A DNA stretch of 64,000 nt from Sinomicrobium weinanense (GCF_018863395.1 NZ_JAHKRR010000001.1:930001-994000); one strand, 5' to 3'; shown: positions 53,407 through 63,869, counted from the first letter of the stretch. Program-made: numbers and translations. Notes: generated from the letters alone by a model not told the origin.

Positions 53407-54951
53407 TTATCTCATCAATGTTTTTGCTTTTTCCTGAATGATCTGCCCCACGGTCTTGTTCTCGATCTTGCTTTCCAGCCAGGAGATGATATCGAGGTAG
53501 AGAAAAGCCCTTCTTTCGTAGGGGTCATTTTCGAGTTCCTTAAAGCGGGCGTGAAGTTTCCTGAATTCCCCTTTCAGTTCGTGGGGGTAGATATAGCCCA
53601 GGTTCCTGAGGAATTTTATCATTTCTTTCTGCACTTCATGCAGGTCGTTCATTTTCAGCAAAAACTTATAGGTGCTTTTTAGCTGTACCTCCAGGTGATA
53701 GTCCATCCCGGCCTCGTAATGGGCCACCAGGCTCAGTACCCGTGCAAAGCACATAAGGTCTTCGCGCATAATAAGGTTTTTGTTTTCTATGATCTTTTTC
53801 AGGTAAGTAATACACATCCTGTTGTCCCCGGCCCCGAAATACATACAGGCTATCTTATAGTAAAAGACCATCACGTGGTGTTCGTCTATCCGGTCCCGGT
53901 GCTCTTTCAGTTCTTTCAGAATATCTTCAACCAGCGAAAGCCCTTCTTTAAAAGAACCTTCTATAAAGTGCATGTTCAGCCTGTTGGCATATATGTACAG
54001 GAAGGAAAGCGATTGTACATTGTCGTTCTTCGGGAATGGCTTGGAGGCAATGACTTCTTCAAGCCTGTCCAGGACCGCCTTGGACTGGGTTTTGTACTTC
54101 AGCATAAACAGGGATTCCAACAGATAATTGTTGGCTTTGAGGTAGAACACGGGATTGAGGTAGATCATCTGTTCATTCTCGTAGAACAGGTCTACCAACT
54201 TACTGGCATATTTAAAGCACGAGAGAAAATCCTGTGTCAGGAAACTGTACCACAAATGTGCCTTATAGAGCCAGAGCTTTTCGCGGAATCCCAGGTCCTC
54301 CATTTTGCATTTCGGCAGCCGGGAATAAAAATACTCCGTAATGCGCTGGTTTTCCTCATCGCTCTTCACATAGCCCGATTTGAGCAATATACCATAAAGT
54401 TGCAGGGAAAGGTTGGAGAGCCTGCTGGTAATGACATTTTGCATGCTCAGTTCCTTGGCCTGAACGGCAAGTTCATCTGCCCTGCCCCCGATACTTCGGG
54501 TGATGTATTGCGTTTCAATGATCTTTTCGAACTCCACGATCTCATAGGCAATGTTCTTTTCCTGGTTCTCTATGGCCAGGAACTTGGCCTTGTCCAGTAT
54601 CTTCAGGCTTTGCCTATACAATCCTTTGTGATAGAGTATCGTAGCAAAATCTAGCTGTTCGCGAACCTGTATCCGTATGTTCTGATTTACGGGATTTAAC
54701 CGCAAACTCACCAAAACCTGTTTGTACAAATGCGCTTTGAGGTTAGATAATTGCTGTTTCTTTACGATACCGCTTTTCAGTATTTCCCTTTCACTGTAAT
54801 CCGGCATTTTATCCAGAAGATTAAAAAGGGCAAGAAATTTGGCGTCGGCATTTACCCCTAACCGGTTCACATACAGTTTGAATTGTCTCTTTTCGGACTT
54901 GGAAAGGGATTTGACCAAAACAAACAACGAATCTTTTTGTCCATTTGTCAT
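53407..54951 (-). CDS. large helical protein of unknown function, TPR-like
   Basis: 514 residues with no signal peptide and no membrane segment; nearly all predicted helix, with TPR-like pairs (LDFATILYHKGLYRQSLKILDKAK, MVFYYKIACMYFGAGDNRMCITYLKKII). The N-terminus MTNGQKDSLFVLVKSLSKSEKRQFKLYV is distinctive of a Bacteroidota-restricted family I have no name for. Cytosolic, strongly basic in parts and rich in Leu and Lys. It is divergent from leuA with 155 bp between. A scaffold or RNA-associated role is possible but not shown. Confidence 0.75.
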   Translation of the reverse strand: MTNGQKDSLFVLVKSLSKSEKRQFKLYVNRLGVNADAKFLALFNLLDKMPDYSEREILKSGIVKKQQLSNLKAHLYKQVLVSLRLNPVNQNIRIQVREQLDFATILYHKGLYRQSLKILDKAKFLAIENQEKNIAYEIVEFEKIIETQYITRSIGGRADELAVQAKELSMQNVITSRLSNLSLQLYGILLKSGYVKSDEENQRITEYFYSRLPKCKMEDLGFREKLWLYKAHLWYSFLTQDFLSCFKYASKLVDLFYENEQMIYLNPVFYLKANNYLLESLFMLKYKTQSKAVLDRLEEVIASKPFPKNDNVQSLSFLYIYANRLNMHFIEGSFKEGLSLVEDILKELKEHRDRIDEHHVMVFYYKIACMYFGAGDNRMCITYLKKIIENKNLIMREDLMCFARVLSLVAHYEAGMDYHLEVQLKSTYKFLLKMNDLHEVQKEMIKFLRNLGYIYPHELKGEFRKLHARFKELENDPYERRAFLYLDIISWLESKIENKTVGQIIQEKAKTLMR

Positions 54952-55106
54952 TGTAATAAAATCGATATTAAAAACCTAATTATCAAATTGTTAAGTTTTA
55001 TATTTTTTTGTTAAGCATTGTAAAGCACCACAACAAAACTTCTTTGTTTGAATTTGCAAAATATAAATTCGTATTAGAAAAATAAAATTAAGCCTAATAA
55101 TTTGAC

Positions 55107-56279
55107 ATGAGTAAAGAAAAAGTACAAATCTTTGACACGACCCTCCGAGATGGCGAACAAGTTCCCGGATGCAAGCTGAATACCAAGCAGAAACTGGTAA
55201 TTGCAGAGCGCCTGGACGAGCTTGGAGTGGATGTCATTGAGGCCGGATTCCCCATTTCCAGCCCTGGAGATTTTACATCGGTCGTCGAGATAGCAAAAAT
55301 AGTGAAAAATGCAACGGTTTGCGGACTCACCAGGGCGGTAAAAAAAGATATTGAAGTTGCTGCCGAAGCCCTGAAATTTGCTAAAAAACCCCGAATACAT
55401 ACGGGGATAGGGACTTCGGACTCCCATATCAAATACAAATTCAAGGCTACCCGCGAAGAGATCATAGAAAGAGCGGTCACTGCAGTGGCCTATGCCAGAA
55501 CCTTTGTAGATGATGTAGAATTCTATGCCGAAGACGCCGGGCGTACGGACAATGAATTCCTGGCGCGGGTCTGTGAGGCTGTGATCGAAGCGGGTGCAAC
55601 TGTACTCAATATCCCGGATACTACGGGATACTGTCTTCCCGAAGAATATGGTGCCAAGATCAAATACCTTAAGGAAAATATAAAAGGCATTGAAAAAGCG
55701 ATCCTCTCCTGCCATTGTCACAACGACCTCGGCCTGGCTACCGCAAATTCCGTGGCCGGAGTGATCAACGGTGCCAGACAGATTGAATGTACTATAAACG
55801 GTATAGGCGAACGCGCCGGAAATACCTCACTCGAAGAAGTGGTGATGATCCTTCGCCAACATCCCACGCTCAACCTCGATACCAATATCAATTCCAGGTT
55901 ACTCTATAATACCAGCCAGATGGTGTCTGAAAGCATGGGAATGCCCGTTCAGCCCAATAAGGCTATTGTTGGGGCCAATGCCTTTGCTCATAGTTCTGGT
56001 ATTCACCAGGACGGGGTGATCAAAAACAGGGAGACTTATGAGATCATAGATCCGGCAGAGGTGGGTGTTACCGAATCGGCTATCGTACTCACCGCAAGGA
56101 GCGGCCGCGCTGCACTGGCATACCGGGCCAAAAAGGTGGGCTATGAGCTCACCAAGCTGCAACTGGACAATGTATACCAGGAATTCCTGAAATTCGCCGA
56201 CAGGAAAAAAGAGATCGTAGACGAAGACATTCATCAGATCATGAATGTTTGCAAAATAGGTGAAGTGAGAGCCGTTTAA
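55107..56279 (+). CDS. leuA: 2-isopropylmalate synthase, short form
   Basis: Condenses acetyl-CoA and 2-oxoisovalerate, the first committed step to leucine. 390 residues: TIM barrel with metal-binding [14 protein letters not shown] and [13 protein letters not shown], plus [14 protein letters not shown] and [13 protein letters not shown]. It lacks the C-terminal leucine-binding regulatory domain of the 500-residue form, as do related homocitrate/citramalate synthases; its place before leuCDB identifies it as the leucine enzyme. No leucine-rich leader ORF is apparent in the 155-bp upstream gap. Confidence 0.92.
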   Translation: MSKEKVQIFDTTLRDGEQVPGCKLNTKQKLVIAERLDELGVDVIEAGFPISSPGDFTSVVEIAKIVKNATVCGLTRAVKKDIEVAAEALKFAKKPRIHTGIGTSDSHIKYKFKATREEIIERAVTAVAYARTFVDDVEFYAEDAGRTDNEFLARVCEAVIEAGATVLNIPDTTGYCLPEEYGAKIKYLKENIKGIEKAILSCHCHNDLGLATANSVAGVINGARQIECTINGIGERAGNTSLEEVVMILRQHPTLNLDTNINSRLLYNTSQMVSESMGMPVQPNKAIVGANAFAHSSGIHQDGVIKNRETYEIIDPAEVGVTESAIVLTARSGRAALAYRAKKVGYELTKLQLDNVYQEFLKFADRKKEIVDEDIHQIMNVCKIGEVRAV

Positions 56280-56282
56280 ATA

Positions 56283-56324
56283 AAGTACAAAGTATCAAGT
56301 ACAAAGTATCAAGTACAAAGTATA
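56283..56324. repeat. tandem heptamers AAGTACA / AAGTATC inside the leu operon
   Basis: Six adjacent 7-mers: AAGTACA, AAGTATC, AAGTACA, AAGTATC, AAGTACA, AAGTATA. The alternation gives a 14-bp unit, like the array upstream of glsA but with unrelated sequence. It lies just after the leuA stop codon. Confidence 0.85.
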
Positions 56325-56344
56325 AAATGCGGAATAGGATGTAG

Positions 56345-56364
56345 AGACGCAAGGCATTGCGTCT
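56345..56364. repeat. AGACGCAA-GGCA-TTGCGTCT palindrome
   Basis: Variant of the GACGCACGG palindrome found in the thrA-thrB and leuC-leuD gaps, with the same AGACGCA ends. Confidence 0.7.
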
Positions 56365-56501
56365 TCGGTATGAAATAAGAATTGTAAAAAAGGCATATAG
56401 CGTTATAAACAATCGGTACCCGAATGCAACCGGGAACACGATTTAAAGTCCCCGAGCAGTGGTCCCTGAGCGGAGCCGAGGGGAAAAAATAAAGAAAACA
56501 A

Positions 56502-57899
56502 ATGAAAAAGACATTATTTGATAAAGTTTGGGATAGTCATGTGGTCGATTCTGTGGAGAATGGGCCACAGATCTTGTATATAGACAAACATCTTATACAC
56601 GAGGTAACAAGCCCACAGGCCTTTGCCGAACTGGAGCAGCGGAATATCCCTGTTTTCCGGCCCGACCAGATCGTGGCCACGGCAGACCACAATGTGCCTA
56701 CCCTCAACCAACACCTGCCTATCAAGGATGCCTTGTCCAGAAATCAACTGGAACAGCTCACTAAAAACTGTGAAAAACACGGTGTCACCCTGTATGGCCT
56801 CGGTCATAAATACCAGGGAATTGTTCATGTTATGGCTCCCGAACTGGGAGTAACACAACCGGGAATGACCATGGTATGCGGTGACAGCCACACCTCTACC
56901 CACGGTGCTTTTGGCACCATCGCTTTCGGTATAGGTACCAGCCAGGTGGCCCAGGTATTCGCCAGCCAGTGCCTGCTCATGGCCAAGCCGAAAAAGATGC
57001 GGATAAATGTCAATGGCAAACTCAAGAAAGGTGTGCTTCCCAAAGATGTCATTCTTTATATCATTGCCAAGCTCGGCACAAATTCGGGTACGGGATATTT
57101 TGCGGAATATGCCGGAGATGTTTTTGAAAACATGAGTATGGAAGGCCGTATGACGGTGTGTAATATGAGTATAGAAATGGGTGCCCGCGGAGGTATGATC
57201 GCACCGGACGAAACCACTTTTGCCTATGTTAAAGGAAGAGAATTTGCTCCCCGGGGTGAAGCGTTCGATAAAAAAGTGGCTTACTGGAAAACGCTGAAAA
57301 CCGATGAAGGCGCTGTTTTTGACAAAGAATACACATTCGATGCAGAAGACATTGCACCCATGGTGACCTACGGAACCAATCCCGGAATGGGAATAAAAAT
57401 AAACGGACATATCCCTGAGCTGGACGATATTTCTTTCGAAAAATCCCTGGAGTACATGGGGTTCCAAAAAGGAGAAGCCCTTTTGGGCAAACCTATAAAT
57501 TACGTATTCATCGGAAGCTGTACCAACTCCCGTATAGAAGATTTCCGCATTGCGGCAAACTATATCAAAGGAAAACAAAAAGCGGCAAATGTAAATGCCC
57601 TTATCGTTCCCGGTTCGCAACAGGTGGCCAAACAGATCGAAGATGAAGGTTTAAAGCGGGTATTCGAAGAAGCCGGTTTTGTATTGCGCCAGCCCGGTTG
57701 TTCTGCCTGCCTGGCGATGAACGACGACAAGATCCCAGCAGGAGAATATTGCGTATCCACCTCCAACAGGAATTTCGAAGGCCGGCAGGGACAGGGAGCC
57801 CGTACTATACTGGCAAGCCCTCTCATAGCGGCGGCAACGGCGGTAAAGGGAGTCATAGCAGCTCCTTATGAAGAAGAAATGACTGCCTTGGCAGAATAA
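56502..57899 (+). CDS. leuC: 3-isopropylmalate dehydratase large subunit
   Basis: With LeuD isomerises 2- to 3-isopropylmalate using a [4Fe-4S] cluster. 465 residues, full length. Cluster cysteines are in [13 protein letters not shown] and [30 protein letters not shown] is the aconitase-family substrate motif. Lies 222 bp after leuA, a gap filled with two repeats and the motif CTGAGCGGAGCCGAG, yet likely in the same operon. Confidence 0.96.
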   Translation: MKKTLFDKVWDSHVVDSVENGPQILYIDKHLIHEVTSPQAFAELEQRNIPVFRPDQIVATADHNVPTLNQHLPIKDALSRNQLEQLTKNCEKHGVTLYGLGHKYQGIVHVMAPELGVTQPGMTMVCGDSHTSTHGAFGTIAFGIGTSQVAQVFASQCLLMAKPKKMRINVNGKLKKGVLPKDVILYIIAKLGTNSGTGYFAEYAGDVFENMSMEGRMTVCNMSIEMGARGGMIAPDETTFAYVKGREFAPRGEAFDKKVAYWKTLKTDEGAVFDKEYTFDAEDIAPMVTYGTNPGMGIKINGHIPELDDISFEKSLEYMGFQKGEALLGKPINYVFIGSCTNSRIEDFRIAANYIKGKQKAANVNALIVPGSQQVAKQIEDEGLKRVFEEAGFVLRQPGCSACLAMNDDKIPAGEYCVSTSNRNFEGRQGQGARTILASPLIAAATAVKGVIAAPYEEEMTALAE

Positions 57900-57923
57900 A
57901 ATTAATAGTAGTAAAATATGTAA

Positions 57924-57943
57924 AGACGCACGGCCGTGCGTCT
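57924..57943. repeat. AGACGCACGG palindrome in the leuC-leuD gap
   Basis: A perfect 20-bp palindrome identical in its core to that between thrA and thrB (20873-20894). Confidence 0.75.
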
Positions 57944-57987
57944 CAAACGAGAAAGACAATTATAATCTTTCAACGAAGAAAGAAAAA

Positions 57988-58572
57988 ATGGAAAAATTCA
58001 TCACTCATACATCAAAGGCAATACCACTGCCCATAGAAAATATAGACACCGACCAGATTATCCCGGCCCGTTTCCTGAAGGCCACCAACAAGGCCGGATT
58101 CGGAAAAAACCTTTTCCGGGACTGGCGGTATAAAAAAGACGATTCCGTAAATGAGTCTTTTGCCCTGAACGATCCCAGGTTCAGCGGCACCATCCTCATT
58201 GCAGGTAATAATTTTGGCTGCGGTTCCAGCCGGGAACACGCTGCATGGGCATTGGCCGACTACGGACTGAAAGTTATCGTGTCCAGCTATTTTGCCGATA
58301 TATTCAAAGGGAATGCCCTCAACAACGGCTTATTGCCTGTACAGGTTTCTCCCGAATATCTCAAAGAGCTGCTGTCTGCGGTACAAAGCGACCCTGATAC
58401 GGAAATAGTCGTAAACCTTGAGGAACAGTATATCGCTGTAAAAGGTTCGGACAAGAAGGAATCTTTTGAGATCGACCCTTACAAAAAACTGTGCCTGATC
58501 AACGGCTATGACGATATCGATTTTCTGATCAGCAAAAAAGATAAAATAGAAGAATTTGAGCTTCGGTCTTAG
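57988..58572 (+). CDS. leuD: 3-isopropylmalate dehydratase small subunit
   Basis: Swivel domain partner of LeuC. 194 residues with [14 protein letters not shown] at the N-terminus and the substrate loop [21 protein letters not shown]. Third gene of the operon; the leuC-leuD gap of 88 bp holds a palindromic repeat. Confidence 0.96.
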   Translation: MEKFITHTSKAIPLPIENIDTDQIIPARFLKATNKAGFGKNLFRDWRYKKDDSVNESFALNDPRFSGTILIAGNNFGCGSSREHAAWALADYGLKVIVSSYFADIFKGNALNNGLLPVQVSPEYLKELLSAVQSDPDTEIVVNLEEQYIAVKGSDKKESFEIDPYKKLCLINGYDDIDFLISKKDKIEEFELRS

Positions 58573-58641
58573 TTTATCCTGAGCCCCTTATCAACTGCCG
58601 AAAGACTCAGTTATCGAATTATAATAAAACAAGAAACAGAC

Positions 58642-59760
58642 ATGAAATTGAACATCGCACTTTTACCCGGAGACGGCATAGGACCGGATGTAGTGGTACA
58701 AGCCGTAAAATCCTTGCAGGCCGTGGCCGAAGCCTTCGGACATAGCTTTCAATTTGAAGAGGCCGTCGTAGGGGCCGCAGCTATTGATAAAACAGGAGAC
58801 CCGCTTCCGGATGAGACCCTGGAAGTATGTAAGAAATCGGATGCCGTGCTTTTCGGTGCGATCGGGGACCCCAAATATGACAACGATCCCAAAGCCAAGG
58901 TACGCCCGGAACAGGGATTGCTGAAATTGAGAAAATCCCTGGGGCTGTTTACCAATATACGTCCCATAAAGGCCTTTCCTACCCTTATCGATAAATCTCC
59001 TTTGAAAAAAGATATTATTTCAGGAACCGATTTCACCATTTACAGGGAACTCACCGGAGGCATTTATTTCGGAGAGAAAAAACTCAGCGAGGATGGTACT
59101 GTGGCTTCCGACCTGTCGGAATATTCCGAAGCCGAGATCGAACGTATTGCTCACCTGGCCTTCAAAGCCGCAAGGAGCAGAAGAAAAAAACTGACACTGG
59201 TAGATAAAGCCAACGTACTGGAAACTTCAAGGCTATGGCGCAGGGTAGTGACCTCTATCGGAAAAAGCTATCCGGACGTGGAACTGGATTTTCTTTTTGT
59301 GGATAATGCCGCCATGCAGATCATCCTCAACCCGAGCCAGTTTGACGTGATCCTTACCGAAAATATGTTCGGCGACATCATTTCTGACGAAGGAAGCGTT
59401 ATCGGCGGCTCTATCGGCTTACTCGCTTCTGCTTCGGTAGGCACGGACAATGCCATGTTCGAACCCATCCATGGGTCTTATCCGCAGGCCAAAGGCAAAG
59501 ACATTGCCAATCCTGTGGCATCCATCCTTTCTGCCGCAATGCTCCTGGAGCACTTTAACCTGAAAGAAGAAGCCGAAGCCGTAAAATTTGCCGTGGAAAG
59601 GTCTCTGGAACGCGGTGTAGTAACCCCGGACCTCGATAAGGACAGCAAATACGGCACCAACAAAGTGGGAGATTATATCGCCGACTTTATCCTGCACGCA
59701 GAAGATACCTTGCAGGTCAACAAAGAAAACATCGAATTTGGGCAGTCTACTATAATATAA
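58642..59760 (+). CDS. leuB: 3-isopropylmalate dehydrogenase
   Basis: NAD-dependent oxidative decarboxylation to 2-oxoisocaproate. 372 residues with LLPGDGIGPDVVVQAVK, the substrate arginines in RPEQGLLKLRKSLGLF, YRELTGGIYFGEK, and the cofactor segment GSYPQAKGKDIANPVA. Closes the leu operon and is followed by a strong terminator. Confidence 0.96.
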   Translation: MKLNIALLPGDGIGPDVVVQAVKSLQAVAEAFGHSFQFEEAVVGAAAIDKTGDPLPDETLEVCKKSDAVLFGAIGDPKYDNDPKAKVRPEQGLLKLRKSLGLFTNIRPIKAFPTLIDKSPLKKDIISGTDFTIYRELTGGIYFGEKKLSEDGTVASDLSEYSEAEIERIAHLAFKAARSRRKKLTLVDKANVLETSRLWRRVVTSIGKSYPDVELDFLFVDNAAMQIILNPSQFDVILTENMFGDIISDEGSVIGGSIGLLASASVGTDNAMFEPIHGSYPQAKGKDIANPVASILSAAMLLEHFNLKEEAEAVKFAVERSLERGVVTPDLDKDSKYGTNKVGDYIADFILHAEDTLQVNKENIEFGQSTII

Positions 59761-59791
59761 ATTTGATTTAGCTAACTAAACTTTCCCAAAG

Positions 59792-59826
59792 AAAAAACCC
59801 GGAGCTTTTAAAGTCCGGGTTTTTGT
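59792..59826 (+). terminator. leu operon terminator
   Basis: AAAACCCGGA pairs with TCCGGGTTTT around a 10-nt loop, then a T-run. Confidence 0.88.
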
Positions 59827-60068
59827 TGTTTTATAATGAATAATCAGCATCACTGCGAGAACTAACATTTAATCAACCGCATAAATTGTACTGACATTTA
59901 AAACCGTCACTGCCAGCGAAGCAGCCTGCCCTGAGCCGAGCCGAAAGGTCGGCAGTCTCCCGGCCATGCCTTTGAGGGTCTGCTGCCAGCCTCCATGAGA
60001 TTGCCACCCTCCGATAAACTCAGGGCAGGCTCAAGCTGCTTATGCAAGGTTCGCAATGACGTTTTAAA
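59827..60068. other. gap between leu operon terminator and gapN
   Basis: No gene. Apart from a short AT-rich stretch it is filled by the palindromic element at 59905-60061, which ends 8 bp before the gapN stop and could act as its terminator. Confidence 0.7.
59905..60061. repeat. CGTCA...TGACG large imperfect palindrome
   Basis: 157 bp with CGTCACTGCCAGCGAAGCAG at one end and CTGCTTATGCAAGG...TGACG at the other; inner arms GCCTGCCCTGAG and CTCAGGGCAGGC are perfect. Outer TTTAAAAC and GTTTTAAA extend the pairing. It shares CGTCA/TGACG ends with the repeat at 23.9 and 42.6 kb but is otherwise different. Confidence 0.75.
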
Positions 60069-61658
60069 TTAAAGAATATAATCCGTACTCACAAAGTTAG
60101 ACGCCTTGCTGTCCAGCAGTTCGTTCAGAATGGCATTGTTGTATTCATTGTCCTTGGAGGCCACGAAAGTACGTACGGAAAAGGACCTCAGGGCATCGTG
60201 TACGCTGAGCGTGCTCACAGCGGAGTCTTTCCTTCCGGTAAAGGGGTATACGTCCGGGCCTCGCTGGCATGAGCTGTTCAGGTTTACCCGGCATACCAGG
60301 TTTACGAGGGTGTCGATAAGCGGTGCCAGGGTCTTTATGTTCTGCCCGAAGAGGCTCACCTGCTGTCCGTAGTTCGATTCGGCCATATCGTTCAGGGGTT
60401 CTTCTATATCCTTAAAGGACAATACAGGGATCACCGGACCGAACTGCTCTTCCTCATACACCCTGGCATCCTTGCTTACGGGATATAGCACTGCGGGAAA
60501 AATATAGTTTTCCGTCTGCTCCCCTCCTTTTTTATTCATGATCTTTGCGCCTTTCCTTACGGCATCATCAATAAGTTCACGGATATAACCGGGTTTGCCT
60601 GGCTCCGGAAGTGGAGTGAGCATAACTCCGGGTTCCCAGGGATTTCCGAATTTGAGTTCGTCCACCCTTTGGGCAAACCTCTTGTTGAATTCCTCAACGA
60701 TATCTTCGTGTACATAAAGCACTTTAAGGGCCGTACAACGCTGACCGTTAAAAGAGAGGGTCCCGGAAATACATTCGTTCACAGCCAGATCAAGGTCGGC
60801 ATCGGGCAGCACTATGGCCGGGTTCTTGGCCTCAAGCCCGAGCACAAGGCGAAGCCTGTTCTTATTGGGGTGCTGATCCTGCAATGCTATGGCCGACTTG
60901 CTGTTGCCTATCAGCGCCAGTACGTCTATTTTCCCAGTTTTCATGATGGGAGCGGCCACTACCCTTCCCCTTCCGTAAACGATGTTTACCACGCCTTCCG
61001 GAAAACTGTTCCTGAAGGCTTCCAGCAATGGGGAAAGAAGTAACACTCCGTGCTTTGCGGGCTTAAAGACCACTGTATTCCCCATGATAAGGGCCGGAAT
61101 AAGCAGGGCAAAAGTTTCATTCAGGGGGTAGTTATACGGCCCCATACAAAGTACAACACCTAATGGTCCGCGACGGATATGTGCATTAACCCCGCCGTGT
61201 TTTTCAAAACGGGCGCTGTCGCGGTCCAGTTGTTTGTAGTCTTCTATGGTGTCGTAAATGTACTCTACGGTCCTGTCGAATTCCTTCTGGGAGTCGGGCA
61301 GGTTCTTCCCTATTTCCCACATCAAAAGCCGGACGACTTCTTCGCGCTGGCTTTTCATCTGGGCAACGAATTTCTCCATGCAGGCTATACGGTCTACCAC
61401 TTTCATGGTAGGCCAGAGCCCCTGTCCCCTGTCATAGGCCTTACAGGCGGCATCCAGGGTTTCCAGGGCAGAGGTTTCGTCCATATTGGGAACAGTACCC
61501 AGTAGCGTAGGGCCGTATTCGCCCCGATCATTCCTGGTACGGATAGACGAATACACTTCGGCATGGTCTCCTCCCCATTTTTTTAACTCGCCATCGGCCA
61601 GATAGGTTTCCTGCCGTATGGTATTCTTTATCTTAAATTCTTCTTGTACGGTTTGCAT
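60069..61658 (-). CDS. gapN: NADP-dependent glyceraldehyde-3-phosphate dehydrogenase-like aldehyde dehydrogenase
   Basis: 529 residues from the ATG at 61658 ([12 protein letters not shown]); an in-frame ATG at 61742 would overlap the end of ilvA by 35 bp and is less likely. Aldehyde dehydrogenase core with catalytic Cys308 in [13 protein letters not shown], general base region [14 protein letters not shown] (where most ALDHs have LELGGKNP), and cofactor segment [11 protein letters not shown]. It is most like non-phosphorylating GAPDH, giving 3-phosphoglycerate and NADPH, and would bypass the ATP-yielding step of glycolysis. Substrate is inferred from family resemblance. It follows ilvA by 49 bp, so likely co-transcribed. 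Confidence 0.78.
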   Translation of the reverse strand: MQTVQEEFKIKNTIRQETYLADGELKKWGGDHAEVYSSIRTRNDRGEYGPTLLGTVPNMDETSALETLDAACKAYDRGQGLWPTMKVVDRIACMEKFVAQMKSQREEVVRLLMWEIGKNLPDSQKEFDRTVEYIYDTIEDYKQLDRDSARFEKHGGVNAHIRRGPLGVVLCMGPYNYPLNETFALLIPALIMGNTVVFKPAKHGVLLLSPLLEAFRNSFPEGVVNIVYGRGRVVAAPIMKTGKIDVLALIGNSKSAIALQDQHPNKNRLRLVLGLEAKNPAIVLPDADLDLAVNECISGTLSFNGQRCTALKVLYVHEDIVEEFNKRFAQRVDELKFGNPWEPGVMLTPLPEPGKPGYIRELIDDAVRKGAKIMNKKGGEQTENYIFPAVLYPVSKDARVYEEEQFGPVIPVLSFKDIEEPLNDMAESNYGQQVSLFGQNIKTLAPLIDTLVNLVCRVNLNSSCQRGPDVYPFTGRKDSAVSTLSVHDALRSFSVRTFVASKDNEYNNAILNELLDSKASNFVSTDYIL

Positions 61659-61707
61659 TAATGTGTGTTGTGTTTTGAGGTTAATCAGTTCGTTTTTCGT
61701 GTTTGTG

Positions 61708-62970
61708 CTATACCAGATACTGGAACAGGTCCGGTTTGTCATTGAGGTAGTCCCCGTAAAAGTGATGGGCTTTCATACGCTCTATCAAAGGTAATAAATC
61801 CTTTTCACTTTTGAGTTCGATACCCACCACTGCGGGGGCATCTTCCCGGCTGTGTTTTTTGGTATACTGAAAATGCGTAATATCGTCATTAGGCCCCAGT
61901 ATTTCCGCAACAAACTCCTTAAGTGCTCCTGCCCTCTGGGGGAAGCGCACTATAAAATAATGCTTCAGGTTGGCGTACAACAGCGCTCTTTCCTTGATCT
62001 CGGCCGTCCGGGTAATGTCGTTATTACTGCCACTCACTACACAGACCACATTTTTTCCCCTGATCTCGTCCTTATACTGATCGAGTGCTGAAATGGTGAG
62101 TGCCCCTGCGGGTTCTACCACAATGGCGTCTTTGTTGTACAAATCTAAGATGGTCTGGCAAACCTTTCCTTCGGGAACTGTTATCATATGATGAAGAAAT
62201 TGTTTGCATATTTCAAAGGTTTTGTCCCCTACTTTCTGGACAGCCGCACCGTCCACAAATTTTTCAATTTTGGTGAGTTCTGTGTTGGCGTTGTTTTTGA
62301 TGGACATGCTCATGGAAGGTGCTCCTTCCGGTTCTACACCTATGATCTTTGTCCTGGACGACAAGAGATTGAAAACGCTTGAAACCCCGGAAGCCAATCC
62401 GCCCCCGCCTACAGGAACAAAAAGGTAATCGATGGGCATATTGGCCTGTTCCAGGATCTCCAGTCCCACGGTGGCCTGGCCTTCTATCACTTTTTCGTCA
62501 TTAAAGGGATGCACGAAGGTTTTGCCGAGTTTGTTACACTCAGCGATGGCCGCCTTGTTCGAATCATCAAAAGTATCTCCTTCGAGGACAATATCGATCT
62601 GGTCTTCCCCGAACATCTTTACCTGGTTGATCTTTTGTTTGGGCGTAGGTGCCGGCATGTAAATAGTGCCTTTTATGCCGAGTTTATTACAGGACATGGC
62701 TACTCCCTGAGCGTGATTTCCGGCACTGGCGCACACAATTCCCCTGGCTTTTTCTTCTTCAGACAGCGAACGCATCTTGTTATACGCCCCCCTGATCTTA
62801 TATGACCTTACCACCTGTAAGTCTTCCCTTTTTAAAAAGACATTGGTGTCAAAGGCCCTGGAATAGGTAAGACTGTGTGTCAGGGGAGTATTGACCGCAA
62901 CCCCTTTCAGGGTCTCTGCCGCCTCTCTGACCTGCTCTATTTTCGGTATGTACTTCGTTGTGACGTCCAT
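61708..62970 (-). CDS. ilvA: threonine ammonia-lyase (biosynthetic threonine deaminase)
   Basis: PLP-dependent deamination of threonine to 2-oxobutyrate, the entry to isoleucine. 420 residues: PLP lysine in [20 protein letters not shown], glycine-rich [12 protein letters not shown], and [13 protein letters not shown]. One short C-terminal ACT-like regulatory segment follows ([25 protein letters not shown]), shorter than the double domain of E. coli IlvA; this is the usual form in Bacteroidota. Its Thr substrate links it to the thr operon 40 kb away. Confidence 0.94.
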   Translation of the reverse strand: MDVTTKYIPKIEQVREAAETLKGVAVNTPLTHSLTYSRAFDTNVFLKREDLQVVRSYKIRGAYNKMRSLSEEEKARGIVCASAGNHAQGVAMSCNKLGIKGTIYMPAPTPKQKINQVKMFGEDQIDIVLEGDTFDDSNKAAIAECNKLGKTFVHPFNDEKVIEGQATVGLEILEQANMPIDYLFVPVGGGGLASGVSSVFNLLSSRTKIIGVEPEGAPSMSMSIKNNANTELTKIEKFVDGAAVQKVGDKTFEICKQFLHHMITVPEGKVCQTILDLYNKDAIVVEPAGALTISALDQYKDEIRGKNVVCVVSGSNNDITRTAEIKERALLYANLKHYFIVRFPQRAGALKEFVAEILGPNDDITHFQYTKKHSREDAPAVVGIELKSEKDLLPLIERMKAHHFYGDYLNDKPDLFQYLV

Positions 62971-62987
62971 AATTTATTGTTCAAAAT

Positions 62988-63095
62988 CCAAGGTTCAAAG
63001 GTTATGGCTGCAGGTTTCAAGTTGCAGGTTGGGCATTCCTATCAAAAACCTGTAACCTGTAACGTGAAACCTGCAACCTGCAACTTCAAACTCTT
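62988..63095. repeat. heptamer array GCAGGTT / AACCTGC with facing arms
   Basis: Right arm: seven adjacent units from 63047, AACCTGT, AACCTGT, AACGTGA, AACCTGC, AACCTGC, AACTTCA, AACTCTT. Left arm: GCAGGTT, TCAAGTT, GCAGGTT at 63010-63030, with GGTT-containing units at about 7-bp spacing back to 62988. The arms are complementary. It fills the gap between ilvA and the methyltransferase stop. Confidence 0.82.
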
Positions 63096-63096
63096 T

Positions 63097-63819
63097 CTAT
63101 TTAATCGCACCAAATGCCGCGAAACAGCTGTTTTTATGTAATATTTCCACAGTGCTGAACCCTACTTTTTTCATCAGCTGAAGCTGGTAGTTCACAGAAC
63201 GGGGTGTGTCTTCCTTTTCGATATAGGCAAAGACTTTTTCCTGATAGTCCTTTCCTCCGATTTCCCGGAGATATTCGCCGTACCTGTTCCAAAGCAGGGT
63301 GTTTACGGCTTCTGAATCGTGTATCACAAGGTCGGATATCCAAAAGCTTCCTCCCGGTTTTAACATCCTGTAAATGTTTTTGAAAACCGATTCCCAGTCT
63401 TCGTCTTCCCTTAAATGGTGCAAAACTGCTCCTGCAAGTACAATATCGAAGTGCTTATCCGCAAAATCCGCTTCCCTTATATCCCCGTGAAAAGCATCGA
63501 TCTTTCCGCTGGTCTCAATTCCCACTCTTTCTTCTGCCCTGTCCAGCATGGGCTGTGACAGGTCTACCAGCGTGCAGTTAAGACCTGGGCATTTAGACAG
63601 CATCTTCAAGGTATAATTTCCTGCTCCGCAACCGATGTCCAGAAGATCTTCTGCGCCGGGATTTACACTCCTGGCGGCTTCGATGATCAGTTCGAGGGCC
63701 AGGGGAGCATCTATGGTAGATTGCTGCCCGGTATCGAGATCGGAAAACCGCTCGACATCCTTATCAAACCGTTGCCTTATTTCTTCGTTGGTCGATTTTT
63801 GTATAGTGGTTGCTTTCAT
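63097..63819 (-). CDS. class I SAM-dependent methyltransferase
   Basis: 240 residues. SAM-binding motif I is DLLDIGCGAGNYTLKML, motif II/III DIVLAGAVLHHLREDEDW, then MLKPGGSFWISDLV. The N-terminal leader (STNEEIRQRFDKDVERFSDL) is like small-molecule methyltransferases of the UbiE/COQ5 group. Acceptor unknown. It stands alone downstream of a repeat-filled stretch. Confidence 0.85.
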   Translation of the reverse strand: MKATTIQKSTNEEIRQRFDKDVERFSDLDTGQQSTIDAPLALELIIEAARSVNPGAEDLLDIGCGAGNYTLKMLSKCPGLNCTLVDLSQPMLDRAEERVGIETSGKIDAFHGDIREADFADKHFDIVLAGAVLHHLREDEDWESVFKNIYRMLKPGGSFWISDLVIHDSEAVNTLLWNRYGEYLREIGGKDYQEKVFAYIEKEDTPRSVNYQLQLMKKVGFSTVEILHKNSCFAAFGAIK

Positions 63820-63869
63820 ATATGTTGGGAATTAAAAGACGATAGTCATAATTTTTTCTGTGCCTCTAA

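Noticed and set aside
53695-54654. 319-codon frame antisense to the 514-residue orphan
   Set aside because: The orphan frame has TPR-like periodicity and a sensible start; the antisense frame does not.
54952-55106. Leucine leader peptide before leuA
   Set aside because: No short ORF with a run of Leu codons was found in any frame on the coding strand.
56514-57620. 368-codon frame antisense to leuC
   Set aside because: leuC is certain; the antisense frame is a by-product of codon bias.
61659-61742. Longer start of gapN overlapping ilvA
   Set aside because: The extra 28 residues do not resemble an aldehyde dehydrogenase N-terminus; the ATG at 61658 does.
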